DNA of 33,133 nt, from the NCBI GenBank assembly GCA_964356315.1, contig CAYHHA010000018.1, positions 1-33,133 of the forward strand, written 5' to 3'. Under the pieces are notes generated by a model, which saw nothing but the letters and a program-made list of their open reading frames with translations, had not been told where the DNA came from and made no database searches. Made by a program: the position numbers and the translations under genes. Positions within the stretch are counted from its first letter, which is position 1. The number at the start of each line of letters is the position of its first letter. This document shows, one piece after another, positions 14,703 through 22,359 of the stretch. The stretch comes from CAYGFH01 sp964356315. GTDB lineage: Bacteria > Patescibacteriota > Microgenomatia > UBA10105 > UBA927.

Positions 14703-16055
14703 ATGAAAATAATACAAAAGATATCATATTTCGTGCGAATAGTAGCCTTGCTATCCCTAGTATTCTCATCAGTATTTTTGACACAAGTTTATGCAATGGA
14801 GACATCTACTATTCATTCAACCATCCGAGTATCCCCTATTCTTCTCAAAATTCAACTAGACCCTGGGGCAAAACAGATTTACCCAATTACCATAGAAAAT
14901 TTAACAAATTCCCCAATGCCAATTCGGGCTACTGTTGAAGGATTTGATACTTCTGACGAACAAACTGGATATACCATAAATCCTCCATCAGAGGGGTCTC
15001 CCCTTGCTCACTGGATTACAATTTCTGAACCTGATGCCATTATCCCAGCAAACACCACGCATGAATTTTTTATAAAAATCACTATCCCAGAGAGAGTGCC
15101 AATTGGCGGATATCATGCCATGATATATTTCACGCCTCTGTACCAAAATTCATCAGTGGGATCAAAAATTGGTGTGGTTGCTTTGGCAAATATAGGAATA
15201 CAGGATTCACTAAAGAATAAAGTTAAAATATCAGAATATTTTTTTGATAAGTATATCTATGAAAGCGAACCGGTAGCAATGATACTCCAGGTAACAAATG
15301 ATTCTCTGCATTATTTTTCGACAAAACCTACACTTATTCTTCGCCCGATCTGGGGAAAGCCAGAAGAAATTCCACTGGATGAAAAAATCATTCTCCCTGG
15401 AAAATCTAGACTATGGAAGAACGTATTACCAATACAAAATACCAATTGGGGCATCTATAAGGCAACGATTTCCACAAGCCTTGAAAATGGAGAGTCAGTG
15501 AATAAAACAATACCACTATTCATCCTTCCTGTAAGACGTATTCTCATCTTCCTCGTACTCATATGCATGATACTATTTATTATTATAAAACGTCGTAACG
15601 TAAAGAATGCAGTATCTATTCTCATCGATCCAGAAAAATCGCAGAGTACAAATACCAATGATAAACCGTCATTACAACAAAAGCCAGAGACAGTACAAAG
15701 CGTTCCTGTTCTAAAAGTCGATGACTCAACCCGAATCAATCCCAACTTGATTCTTGAAACACTAAATCAACAAGGGGGATCTATCTCGAAAACAGCAAGA
15801 ATTCTCGGTATGCACAGATCTACTGTGCATAGATGGAAACAAAGAATACGATCAAGTGACTCAAAGGCCAATACTTTGCAAAGAAAATCAACCCGTCCAC
15901 ATACTCTAAGAACCAGCACGGTGTCATCTCAATTGATTACACAGATTATTGATCTTCACTCAAAGGGGCGTCTTGCTGCAAAGCAAATAAAATCTCGACT
16001 ACACCTATCAGTCTCTGAAAGAACTATCCTACGAATCATAAAAAAGAATACCTAA
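14703..16055 (+). CDS. DUF916-like extracellular domain fused through one membrane helix to cytoplasmic helix-turn-helix domains
   Basis: A 450-residue protein. Signal peptide 1-31 is followed by an external DUF916/WxLIP-like immunoglobulin-type region (35-270: IRVSPILLKIQLDPGAKQIY, ITIENLTNSPMPIRATVEGF, IPIGGYHAMIYF-like strand at 131-143). A transmembrane helix spans 278-296 and is followed by KRRN, so the C-terminus is inside. After a linker come two DNA-binding units: 347-381 (LETLNQQGGSISKTARILGM, HRSTVHRWKQR), a Fis/transposase-type HTH, and 408-446 (LITQIIDLHSKGRLAAKQIK, RTILRIIKK). The frame is unbroken across the junction. This suggests a one-component sensor: wall or surface state outside, DNA binding inside. 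A clear ribosome site, AAGGGG, lies 9 bases before the ATG. The region 16056-16300 after it holds no convincing gene. Confidence 0.8.
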   Translation: MKIIQKISYFVRIVALLSLVFSSVFLTQVYAMETSTIHSTIRVSPILLKIQLDPGAKQIYPITIENLTNSPMPIRATVEGFDTSDEQTGYTINPPSEGSPLAHWITISEPDAIIPANTTHEFFIKITIPERVPIGGYHAMIYFTPLYQNSSVGSKIGVVALANIGIQDSLKNKVKISEYFFDKYIYESEPVAMILQVTNDSLHYFSTKPTLILRPIWGKPEEIPLDEKIILPGKSRLWKNVLPIQNTNWGIYKATISTSLENGESVNKTIPLFILPVRRILIFLVLICMILFIIIKRRNVKNAVSILIDPEKSQSTNTNDKPSLQQKPETVQSVPVLKVDDSTRINPNLILETLNQQGGSISKTARILGMHRSTVHRWKQRIRSSDSKANTLQRKSTRPHTLRTSTVSSQLITQIIDLHSKGRLAAKQIKSRLHLSVSERTILRIIKKNT

Positions 16056-16300
16056 ACCCCAATTATATCCAACAGGGAAGCCTGTGATGTAGCACGAGTG
16101 TTTGTCTAAAATCCGTATCAGAGTACAAATACTCATATACACTGTGTTAGTATCATTGATGATATGTAATTTTGTATTTACAAACCCGCTCGATACTCCG
16201 ACACATAGAAATACCACGACAAATATAATCATGTAGTGACATTGGATCAGTATTCTATTCCCGCAAAGACATTCTGTGTGTTGAGAGTAAAAAAGGAATA

Positions 16301-16723
16301 TCAAGGATCTATCGTAATCTGAAGAGATGCTTGTGTATGAAGCTTATTGGTCACAATATAGGATCCTACAGTAGAACTTGCAAACTGAAATTGTTCACCT
16401 TCAGCGTACCCGCGATTTGTACCCACGCCAGGCATGTCTGAATTCAACCACAACAACGAGGTTTTACTCTTATTGATGATCCGGACGTAGTTTCCGACGC
16501 GTACACGAACTTTCCTTGGCGTGAATTGGTCACGATCATAGCTAATCGTTGTGACGAACTGGTCATCGGACGCCTGACCTAACACGGTCTGCTGACCTGA
16601 TTTGCTGGGTAATAAATGTGCACCTTTCAGGATATTTAGACTGCTTTCATAAGCAATATCATGAATTCCGTATCCAACTATAACCCCGAGGGAAAATAAA
16701 ATGATTCTCTGCCGAGTATTCAT
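16301..16723 (-). CDS. Membrane-anchored cupredoxin-fold-like protein lacking copper ligands
   Basis: A 140-residue protein starting MNTRQRII. A hydrophobic N-terminal helix (5-20) serves as signal anchor. Residues 55-140 look like a cupredoxin beta-barrel: ISYDRDQFTPRKVRVRVGNY, IINKSKTSLLWLNSD, and a closing GSYIVTNKLHTQASLQITID. In a copper-binding member the last region would contain Cys, His and Met; here only a His remains, so copper binding is unlikely. An in-frame TTG at 16741 overlaps the stop of the preceding gene, but ATG 16723 is preferred. It is the last gene of the operon that begins at 19898. Confidence 0.65.
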   Translation of the reverse strand: MNTRQRIILFSLGVIVGYGIHDIAYESSLNILKGAHLLPSKSGQQTVLGQASDDQFVTTISYDRDQFTPRKVRVRVGNYVRIINKSKTSLLWLNSDMPGVGTNRGYAEGEQFQFASSTVGSYIVTNKLHTQASLQITIDP

Positions 16724-16737
16724 GTGAAGGTTGATGA

Positions 16738-17865
16738 TCAATACGTTGGCGTCGCAACCAAGATAACAGTTCCAGAATATGATCCTGCTGGCTGTAAACC
16801 ATTGACTTCAGCCTGCCAACCAACACGAGTCACTTCAGATGAACCAATACCCGTGGCGCTGTACACTACCTCCAAAGGAGATGTTGTTGTACCAGCCCAT
16901 TTATTACCACCAGAACCGGTAAACCGAGTTGCTGTGCCAGTTCCGAGGCTGGCATCGTTTGTTGTATATCCGAAAAATCCAGTATTTACGTTCGCGCCAC
17001 TTCCTGCTGGTGAAGACCATGTGGTAGGAGTCGCGTTGGTTCCGCTAAACGCATCTATATTGTTCGTACTATCCACAAGCGGTGGCGTCGCTGCGGCCTT
17101 CACAGTCACCGTATAGCCATTTGCGGCATTTGTCGTGACTGTCAGATCGTGCGCTGCAATCTTTGGCGTCGCAGAAGCCAATATGCCAAATGGAATTGAA
17201 TTTGCAGTCGTGGTTGCCAAATCGATGGAAGCCCCGTTTACCGAACCCGTTGTAACGGCGGCGACAGAAAAGGTGAACGTTGAAGCCACTGACGCAGTCA
17301 CCGCTATAGATGTCGTAGTCAGTATAGCAAAAGCGACTGATGAGGAATCGATAATAGTCGATCCAGTGTCAGAGAATGTCGTCAAACGGGCAAAAAATGT
17401 GGAATCAGTGGTGGTAGGATTTGTTATACCAGAATACGAAACAGTCACAGCCTGAGTCGACTGCGTAGCAGGAGTGGTCATAACTGTTGTAAGGGTTCCG
17501 TTTCCAGTAAATGTATCGGTGCGACCTGTTCCTGCAATATTATCAGAATCTCGCGTTGCGGTGGTTGTCACCATGCCGGTAGGCGTTGTACATGCTCCAG
17601 ATGCTGTGGTACAAAAGACGACATTCAGCTGTTTGATATCCGTTGTTACGGATGTGGTGAATGCAAAATCATATGTTGTAGCAGCGTTTCCTGCTCGAGA
17701 ATCTGAAATAATAACCTTCGCGGGGGTAAACGTACCGGCTTGAACTTTCGATGAAAGCTGTGCAAACAACGGAACACTCACAAGCAAAAGGATAAGAGAA
17801 CTGACAAAAGCTACCTTTTGATGGTAGCGATTTCTTTTTGAGCAAAGCTTGGCAGAAATCTTCAT
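16738..17865 (-). CDS. Secreted Thr-rich surface protein, paralogue of the gene at 18807
   Basis: A 375-residue protein with signal peptide 1-43 (SSLILLLVSVPLFA, then SSKVQA). The mature protein is very rich in Thr, Ala and Ser. It opens AGTFTPAKVIISDSRAGNAA and includes a likely disulfide (FCTTASGACTTP), an Ig-like region (SIAVTASVASTFTFSV), and the shared C-terminal domain NAANGYTVTVKA, GFFGYTTNDASLGTG, ending LVATPTY. It is near-identical over long stretches to the gene at 18807 and shares its C-terminal domain with the gene at 13621. An in-frame TTG at 17886 lies inside the preceding gene; ATG 17865 is used. It follows the DUF916-like gene by 13 bases. Confidence 0.75.
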   Translation of the reverse strand: MKISAKLCSKRNRYHQKVAFVSSLILLLVSVPLFAQLSSKVQAGTFTPAKVIISDSRAGNAATTYDFAFTTSVTTDIKQLNVVFCTTASGACTTPTGMVTTTATRDSDNIAGTGRTDTFTGNGTLTTVMTTPATQSTQAVTVSYSGITNPTTTDSTFFARLTTFSDTGSTIIDSSSVAFAILTTTSIAVTASVASTFTFSVAAVTTGSVNGASIDLATTTANSIPFGILASATPKIAAHDLTVTTNAANGYTVTVKAAATPPLVDSTNNIDAFSGTNATPTTWSSPAGSGANVNTGFFGYTTNDASLGTGTATRFTGSGGNKWAGTTTSPLEVVYSATGIGSSEVTRVGWQAEVNGLQPAGSYSGTVILVATPTY

Positions 17866-17878
17866 AATGGTAATTACG

Positions 17879-18799
17879 TCAACCAATCAATGCTTTTAGG
17901 GCTTTTTGTAATCTTTTTCTCATCATATATATGATACTAAGTCCAACCCCGATAGCCACTGCTATCCTAAGTGGAAATGCGAAAAATGTAGAGGTAATAG
18001 TTAGTGATTCATTCTTACTCCCATAGGTTAACACAGCCTGAGCGGTGTACGGACCAAATAACCAAGCTTTATCGAGAACCACGGCCTGTGTTCGTGATGC
18101 TCCTGGAAAAACATTTTCCCCTTTAAATACTACGTCTGCTGTTGTTTTCCCAAACATATTTCGCACGTTGATGAGCCCATTTGGACGCACGTGAACATTT
18201 CCTTTGTTTGAAAATTTCACCGTCATGGGAACTGGTCCAAATTCTACAAATGAAGGCATACGGAATTCATCTGCGGATAACACCTCAGATACTGGCCCTG
18301 AAATACGAAGAAGGAAAAGAGACGCTACTTCCTGAGACACTGCCGCTGTCCCCGCCCCTGCTACTCCACCACCGGCAGAAAATACAAACGACCCATATCG
18401 CCCGCCAGCCAGCCCCGCAGGAACACTTGCTGTTGCGGTTATTTCCTTTGTTTCTCCAGTTTTTAATACAAATGTCGGTTGATCAATAGTGGTCCATGAA
18501 GAAATTGCATAGGGACCTTTTTCTATAAGCGCCACTTGCCCACCCTCTCCTGAGGCGGTGAAATCCTCAATTCGAGTTGTTATAGAGAGCGTTCCATTGC
18601 TACGATTGCGTACTTTTGCTTTTATTTTTATTGTCTGTCCAGGATCTACTTTTACTTCCTGACTTGGAGGGGAAATTTCTAGTGTTTGGGAGCTTGAGGC
18701 ATTTTGGGCAATTCCAGATTTTACGATAAATAACCCGCCAACAACAGCGAGCAAACTAAACATAAGAATCGATCGAGACGTAAATAATTTCGTTTTCAT
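17879..18799 (-). CDS. DUF916-like membrane protein without DNA-binding tail
   Basis: A 306-residue protein starting MKTKLFTSRS. Signal peptide 1-31 (LLAVVGGLFIVKSGIAQ) is followed by an external region with the same plan as the protein at 14703: LEISPPSQEVKVDPGQTIKI, IEDFTASGEGG, GLAGGRYGSFVF, then a second Ig-like domain. One transmembrane helix near the C-terminus (about 272-292) is followed by the basic tail MRKRLQKALKALIG. It lies between the two paralogous secreted proteins, 7 bases after one and 13 before the other, so the three are one operon. A role in holding or presenting these proteins at the wall is inferred by analogy with WxL clusters. An upstream in-frame start at 18871 would overlap the preceding gene. 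Confidence 0.75.
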   Translation of the reverse strand: MKTKLFTSRSILMFSLLAVVGGLFIVKSGIAQNASSSQTLEISPPSQEVKVDPGQTIKIKAKVRNRSNGTLSITTRIEDFTASGEGGQVALIEKGPYAISSWTTIDQPTFVLKTGETKEITATASVPAGLAGGRYGSFVFSAGGGVAGAGTAAVSQEVASLFLLRISGPVSEVLSADEFRMPSFVEFGPVPMTVKFSNKGNVHVRPNGLINVRNMFGKTTADVVFKGENVFPGASRTQAVVLDKAWLFGPYTAQAVLTYGSKNESLTITSTFFAFPLRIAVAIGVGLSIIYMMRKRLQKALKALIG

Positions 18800-18806
18800 G
18801 CGAGTA

Positions 18807-19898
18807 TTAATACGTTGGTGTTGCGACCAACACAACGGTGCCACTATACGCGCCAGCAGGTTGTAACCCATTTACCTCAGCCTGCCATCCAACGCGAGTT
18901 ACTTCAGCTGAAGTCACCCCAACACCACTATAGGCGACTTCAAGCGGAGACGTTGTTGTTCCTGACCATTTATTACCACCAGATGCGGTAAACCGAGTTG
19001 CGGTGCCAGTCCCGAGACTTGCGTCATTGGTTGTATATCCAAAAAATCCTGTGTTTACGTTCGCGCCACTTCCTGCTGGTGAAGACCATGTTGTAGGAGT
19101 CGCATTTACCCCAGTAAATTCGTCTATATTATTACTTCCGTCCGCAAGCGGAGGGGTTGCGAGTGCTTTCACAGTAATGGTATACCCGTTCTTTGAGTTG
19201 GATACAATAGATAAATCATGAGCAGCGACTTTTGGAACACCAGTGGCCAACGTCCCGAATGGGATGGTGTTAGCGGTAGATGATGTGACGTCAATTGATG
19301 CTCCATTAACGGCTCCAGTATTTGCCGCTGCCACAGAAAACGTAAACGTTGGGTCAACAGAGGCGGAAACTGCTATAGATGTTGTTGTCAAAATCGCAAA
19401 CGCGACTGAAGCGGAATCAATGACCGTCGAGCCCGTGTCAGAATACGAGGTGATACGGGCAAAAAAGGTTGTATCTGGCGTCGTTGGATTCGTGATACCA
19501 GAGTACGATACAGTTATCGCTTGAGTCGATTGTGTGGCAGGGGTAGTCACAACCGTGGTAAGGGTTCCGTTTCCAGTAAAGGTATCTGCGCGTCCTGTCC
19601 CTGCGATATTATCTGACTCTCTGGTTGCACCTGTTGTTACCATGCCAGTTGGTGTTGTACAGGCTCCTGAAGCGGTGGTACAAAAGACCACGTTAATCTG
19701 TTTAATGTCCGTTGTTACCGTCGCCGTGTATGCAAAATCATAGGTCGTAGCGGCATTTCCTGCTCTGGAATCAGAAATAGTCACCTTTGCGGGGGTAAAT
19801 GTACCTGCTTGCACCAGAGAGCTAAATGGCAATAAACCTAAGGAACAAATGGTGATGATCAGAACTAATGCTACCCGCGATCGATGTGAAGTACGCAT
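18807..19898 (-). CDS. Secreted Thr-rich surface protein, first gene of the operon
   Basis: A 363-residue protein with signal peptide 1-31 (ALVLIITICSLGLLPFSS, LVQA). The domain plan is the same as the protein at 16738: AGTFTPAKVTISDSRAGNAA start, FCTTASGACTTP Cys pair, SIAVSASVDPTFTFSV region, and the C-terminal domain with SKNGYTITVKA, GFFGYTTNDASLGTG and final LVATPTY. The in-frame codon at 19937 is rejected because it would begin inside the region just after the promoter; ATG 19898 gives a proper signal peptide and a leader of about 20 nt. Confidence 0.78.
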   Translation of the reverse strand: MRTSHRSRVALVLIITICSLGLLPFSSLVQAGTFTPAKVTISDSRAGNAATTYDFAYTATVTTDIKQINVVFCTTASGACTTPTGMVTTGATRESDNIAGTGRADTFTGNGTLTTVVTTPATQSTQAITVSYSGITNPTTPDTTFFARITSYSDTGSTVIDSASVAFAILTTTSIAVSASVDPTFTFSVAAANTGAVNGASIDVTSSTANTIPFGTLATGVPKVAAHDLSIVSNSKNGYTITVKALATPPLADGSNNIDEFTGVNATPTTWSSPAGSGANVNTGFFGYTTNDASLGTGTATRFTASGGNKWSGTTTSPLEVAYSGVGVTSAEVTRVGWQAEVNGLQPAGAYSGTVVLVATPTY

Positions 19899-19924
19899 AA
19901 AATATAAAACCCTTCTATATATTC

Positions 19925-19954
19925 TATATAAGTGCATTTGTGAAAACTTGTCAA
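19925..19954 (-). promoter_or_regulatory. Promoter of the secreted-protein/DUF916 operon
   Basis: A perfect TTGACA (19949-19954) with an 18-base spacer to TATATA (19925-19930), or 17 to TTATAT. It lies directly after the stop of the YYY gene and would drive the four genes down to 16301. Confidence 0.65.
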
Positions 19955-19964
19955 CAACGAAGAA

Positions 19965-22304
19965 TTACTCGTTTACCCGATAAATCACCAAATCACCCGC
20001 AGAAAATACACTTGTCGCAATACGTTCTATTTTTTCCAGTTGTATAGAGGGAAACTTCGTACGCTCCATCCCACCAACAATAATATAGGTAACGCCATAT
20101 TTTTTGATAATTTTCTCGGTCGCATCCTGGTCTTCAGATTCATAGATTACCCGCACCTCATCACGGCGTGGCGCTACGACATCATACGTCCCCCGCCATA
20201 ACCATTCATGCACAGGCCATCCGATGATCGCAGGCAACCCTGTGAATGCACTGAACCGCGCATGATCGGTATAGCTATCCCCATCTGCTTCGACAATAAC
20301 AGGTGGAACGAGACACGACGCACGGGACATGAGAAGACATGATTTTCCTTGTCGCATACCACCTGTCTCTTGCCCCTTTAGCCAAACTATTCCTGCATAA
20401 TCATCCGGATACGAGTCATTTAACCATTGGGTACCATCTAACCCTTTATAGGTGCGTAAACTGTCAAAATATGACCGGACGCTAAACATCGGATAAATAG
20501 ATACGAGAATCAATTGTGGAATCAGGAAGAATATAAATAGTCTTGTGGGTAGTCCTCTTAATTTCGAGAGCCCTGGTTGGAGCCTTGAGCTTCTCAGACG
20601 AGCAATTGCATAGACAATCGCATACCCCGAAATAATCGAAAATATCATAAACGCTTGATACCCCAATTTAAACATCGTATTACTGCGAAAATGCTGGGGA
20701 TAAATATCCTTAAAATAGAAAAACTCTGGGAAAATGATCAAAGCGATAGAAATACAAAAAAATACAAAAAGCAGGATTTCAAGCTTTGATGCGACACTAT
20801 TTTTTTCATTTGACGCTTTGATGCGATGAAGCACTGACGCGATTAGATAGACACCACAATAGATAAAAAATCCCCATAACAGCCACACCATCCAAAAAGG
20901 AGAGTGCTGACACTTCTCTACCCCCTCAAACAATAGTGGTCCAATTTTTGTATTTGCCAAAAATGATGGAGGACAATTCAATGCAACACCTGTTACAAAC
21001 GATGAGAATCGACTCATAAACGGAACGCTTCCGGCAACTGCGGAAACAATGACCACGCTGGATGTCAAAAAGAGATATTTCCAATAGGATGAGAAGTCGC
21101 AAACCTCTTTCCAATGGATAGCCACAAACATCACTAAAAATAATCCCAGATAAATCGGCCCATCGAGAGCATTGGTCATCAGAAGAATTGAGACAAGTTG
21201 ACCATAATACACATATCGCAAGCTCTGTATGCCATCACCAATCCCCCAGTCATGTTTTTTTATGGTTGATTCCCTCAAAAAGAGAGACAACAGCAGTGCG
21301 ATTGCCAAAAGCACAAATGGGATACTCATGACGTGTCCATGCACGTCAGATACGACGAAAGAATAACTGGGAAATTCATGAATGGTAAATGGGATAAATC
21401 GTGTCGCATTGGCATACCAATAGCGATCCATCCCTTCTGAAACTTTACTGGTAAATTCAGCTGGAGCCCAAAGCAGGCTCCAAAACGGCTGGACATTTTC
21501 CCCGGTATACCCTTTGGTAAATGCATACACCGTCTGCATGTTTCCCCCAAGAGTGACCAAAAATGCAATCAATATCGCCCCAGAAATCACCCCTATTCGT
21601 TTTAATTTTGGTATCCCAACTGATAGGATCTGCACACCGATACTAAAGCTCATGGTCAAACAAAATGCAAAGATAGATGTAAGCATGAGGTTGAATGTAT
21701 AGTCCAAAGAAAGTCCTGAAAGCTTTGTCAAAAGGGCGACAACCGTGTGACCAAAATAATAGTAATTGATAGACAATCCTGCGTACCACATATCTGGCGC
21801 GGGGAAATACCGACTGTTTAGGATCGACTGCATAAAACCATAGTCCATAAATTTCTCAAGCCCATGAATACTTGGTTCATGCCCCTTTACCCATGACCAA
21901 AAAAGTAGCGCGAGAAAAAAGAATACCTCTTCCAAGATAATCACACCCACGAATCGTAGTGATACTTTCGAGTTTGACCGATGAAAAAATGATCGAAGCG
22001 CTCTTGTGGAAATACCGGTCGAAGATGACTCCCCCGCCTCTGCGTTTAACAAATTTACCACGATACCAAATAAAAACAATGCAATCATTGCTAAAGAGAC
22101 AGACTCGATCGTAAAAGGCAATATATGTGCCATCGCAGCCACATAAACAATATACGTGACAGAGGCCATACCAACCGCTTTGGCAAACAAATACCCTTTG
22201 TCATACCACGTGGAGAAGAGCTTTTTTGTGAGTGGGAATGCCACAGCACCCACTAAAAATAATGTCACCCACCATTTGACGACTATCCAAAAATCAGTTC
22301 CCAT
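19965..22304 (-). CDS. YYY/DUF2298 polytopic membrane protein
   Basis: A 779-residue protein with a dozen or more hydrophobic segments. The family signature is visible: NYYYFGH (180-186), followed by the SDVHGHVMSIPF motif and, near the C-terminus, DSYTDHARFSAFTGLP and GWPVHEWLWRG. Members are found in Chloroflexi, Archaea and CPR and are thought to be GT-C-type enzymes or flippases for lipid-linked sugars; the activity is not proven. At residues 655-667 the sequence CLLMSRASCLV interrupts the usual short link before VIVEADG; its DNA (20313-20333) consists of heptamers like those at 1075-1172. A TATAAT sits so that transcription would start at the A of the ATG. It is divergent from the GT-C operon at 22360. 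Confidence 0.9.
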   Translation of the reverse strand: MGTDFWIVVKWWVTLFLVGAVAFPLTKKLFSTWYDKGYLFAKAVGMASVTYIVYVAAMAHILPFTIESVSLAMIALFLFGIVVNLLNAEAGESSSTGISTRALRSFFHRSNSKVSLRFVGVIILEEVFFFLALLFWSWVKGHEPSIHGLEKFMDYGFMQSILNSRYFPAPDMWYAGLSINYYYFGHTVVALLTKLSGLSLDYTFNLMLTSIFAFCLTMSFSIGVQILSVGIPKLKRIGVISGAILIAFLVTLGGNMQTVYAFTKGYTGENVQPFWSLLWAPAEFTSKVSEGMDRYWYANATRFIPFTIHEFPSYSFVVSDVHGHVMSIPFVLLAIALLLSLFLRESTIKKHDWGIGDGIQSLRYVYYGQLVSILLMTNALDGPIYLGLFLVMFVAIHWKEVCDFSSYWKYLFLTSSVVIVSAVAGSVPFMSRFSSFVTGVALNCPPSFLANTKIGPLLFEGVEKCQHSPFWMVWLLWGFFIYCGVYLIASVLHRIKASNEKNSVASKLEILLFVFFCISIALIIFPEFFYFKDIYPQHFRSNTMFKLGYQAFMIFSIISGYAIVYAIARLRSSRLQPGLSKLRGLPTRLFIFFLIPQLILVSIYPMFSVRSYFDSLRTYKGLDGTQWLNDSYPDDYAGIVWLKGQETGGMRQGKSCLLMSRASCLVPPVIVEADGDSYTDHARFSAFTGLPAIIGWPVHEWLWRGTYDVVAPRRDEVRVIYESEDQDATEKIIKKYGVTYIIVGGMERTKFPSIQLEKIERIATSVFSAGDLVIYRVNE
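20313..20333. repeat. Heptamers embedded in the YYY gene
   Basis: ACACGAC, GCACGGG, ACATGAG in phase, the same unit type as the intergenic array at 1075-1116. Translated on the gene strand they give a Ser/Cys/Leu/Met-rich stretch not expected in the family. Confidence 0.65.
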
Positions 22305-22310
22305 GAAATG

Positions 22311-22316
22311 ATTATA
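22311..22316 (-). promoter_or_regulatory. -10 element of the YYY gene
   Basis: A perfect TATAAT on the reverse strand, ending 6 bases before the ATG at 22304, so the first transcribed base would be the A of the start codon. No good -35 is visible. The 55-bp spacer is shared with the divergent gene at 22360. Confidence 0.5.
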
Positions 22317-22359
22317 TACAATGTAAATGAATTATCTAGTAGAATAAATTGTGTTAATT

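Noticed and set aside
16029..16304. Minus-strand frame of 91 codons with one hydrophobic segment
   Set aside because: It begins with TTG inside the preceding gene, overlaps the end of the gene at 14703, and shows no domain-like pattern.
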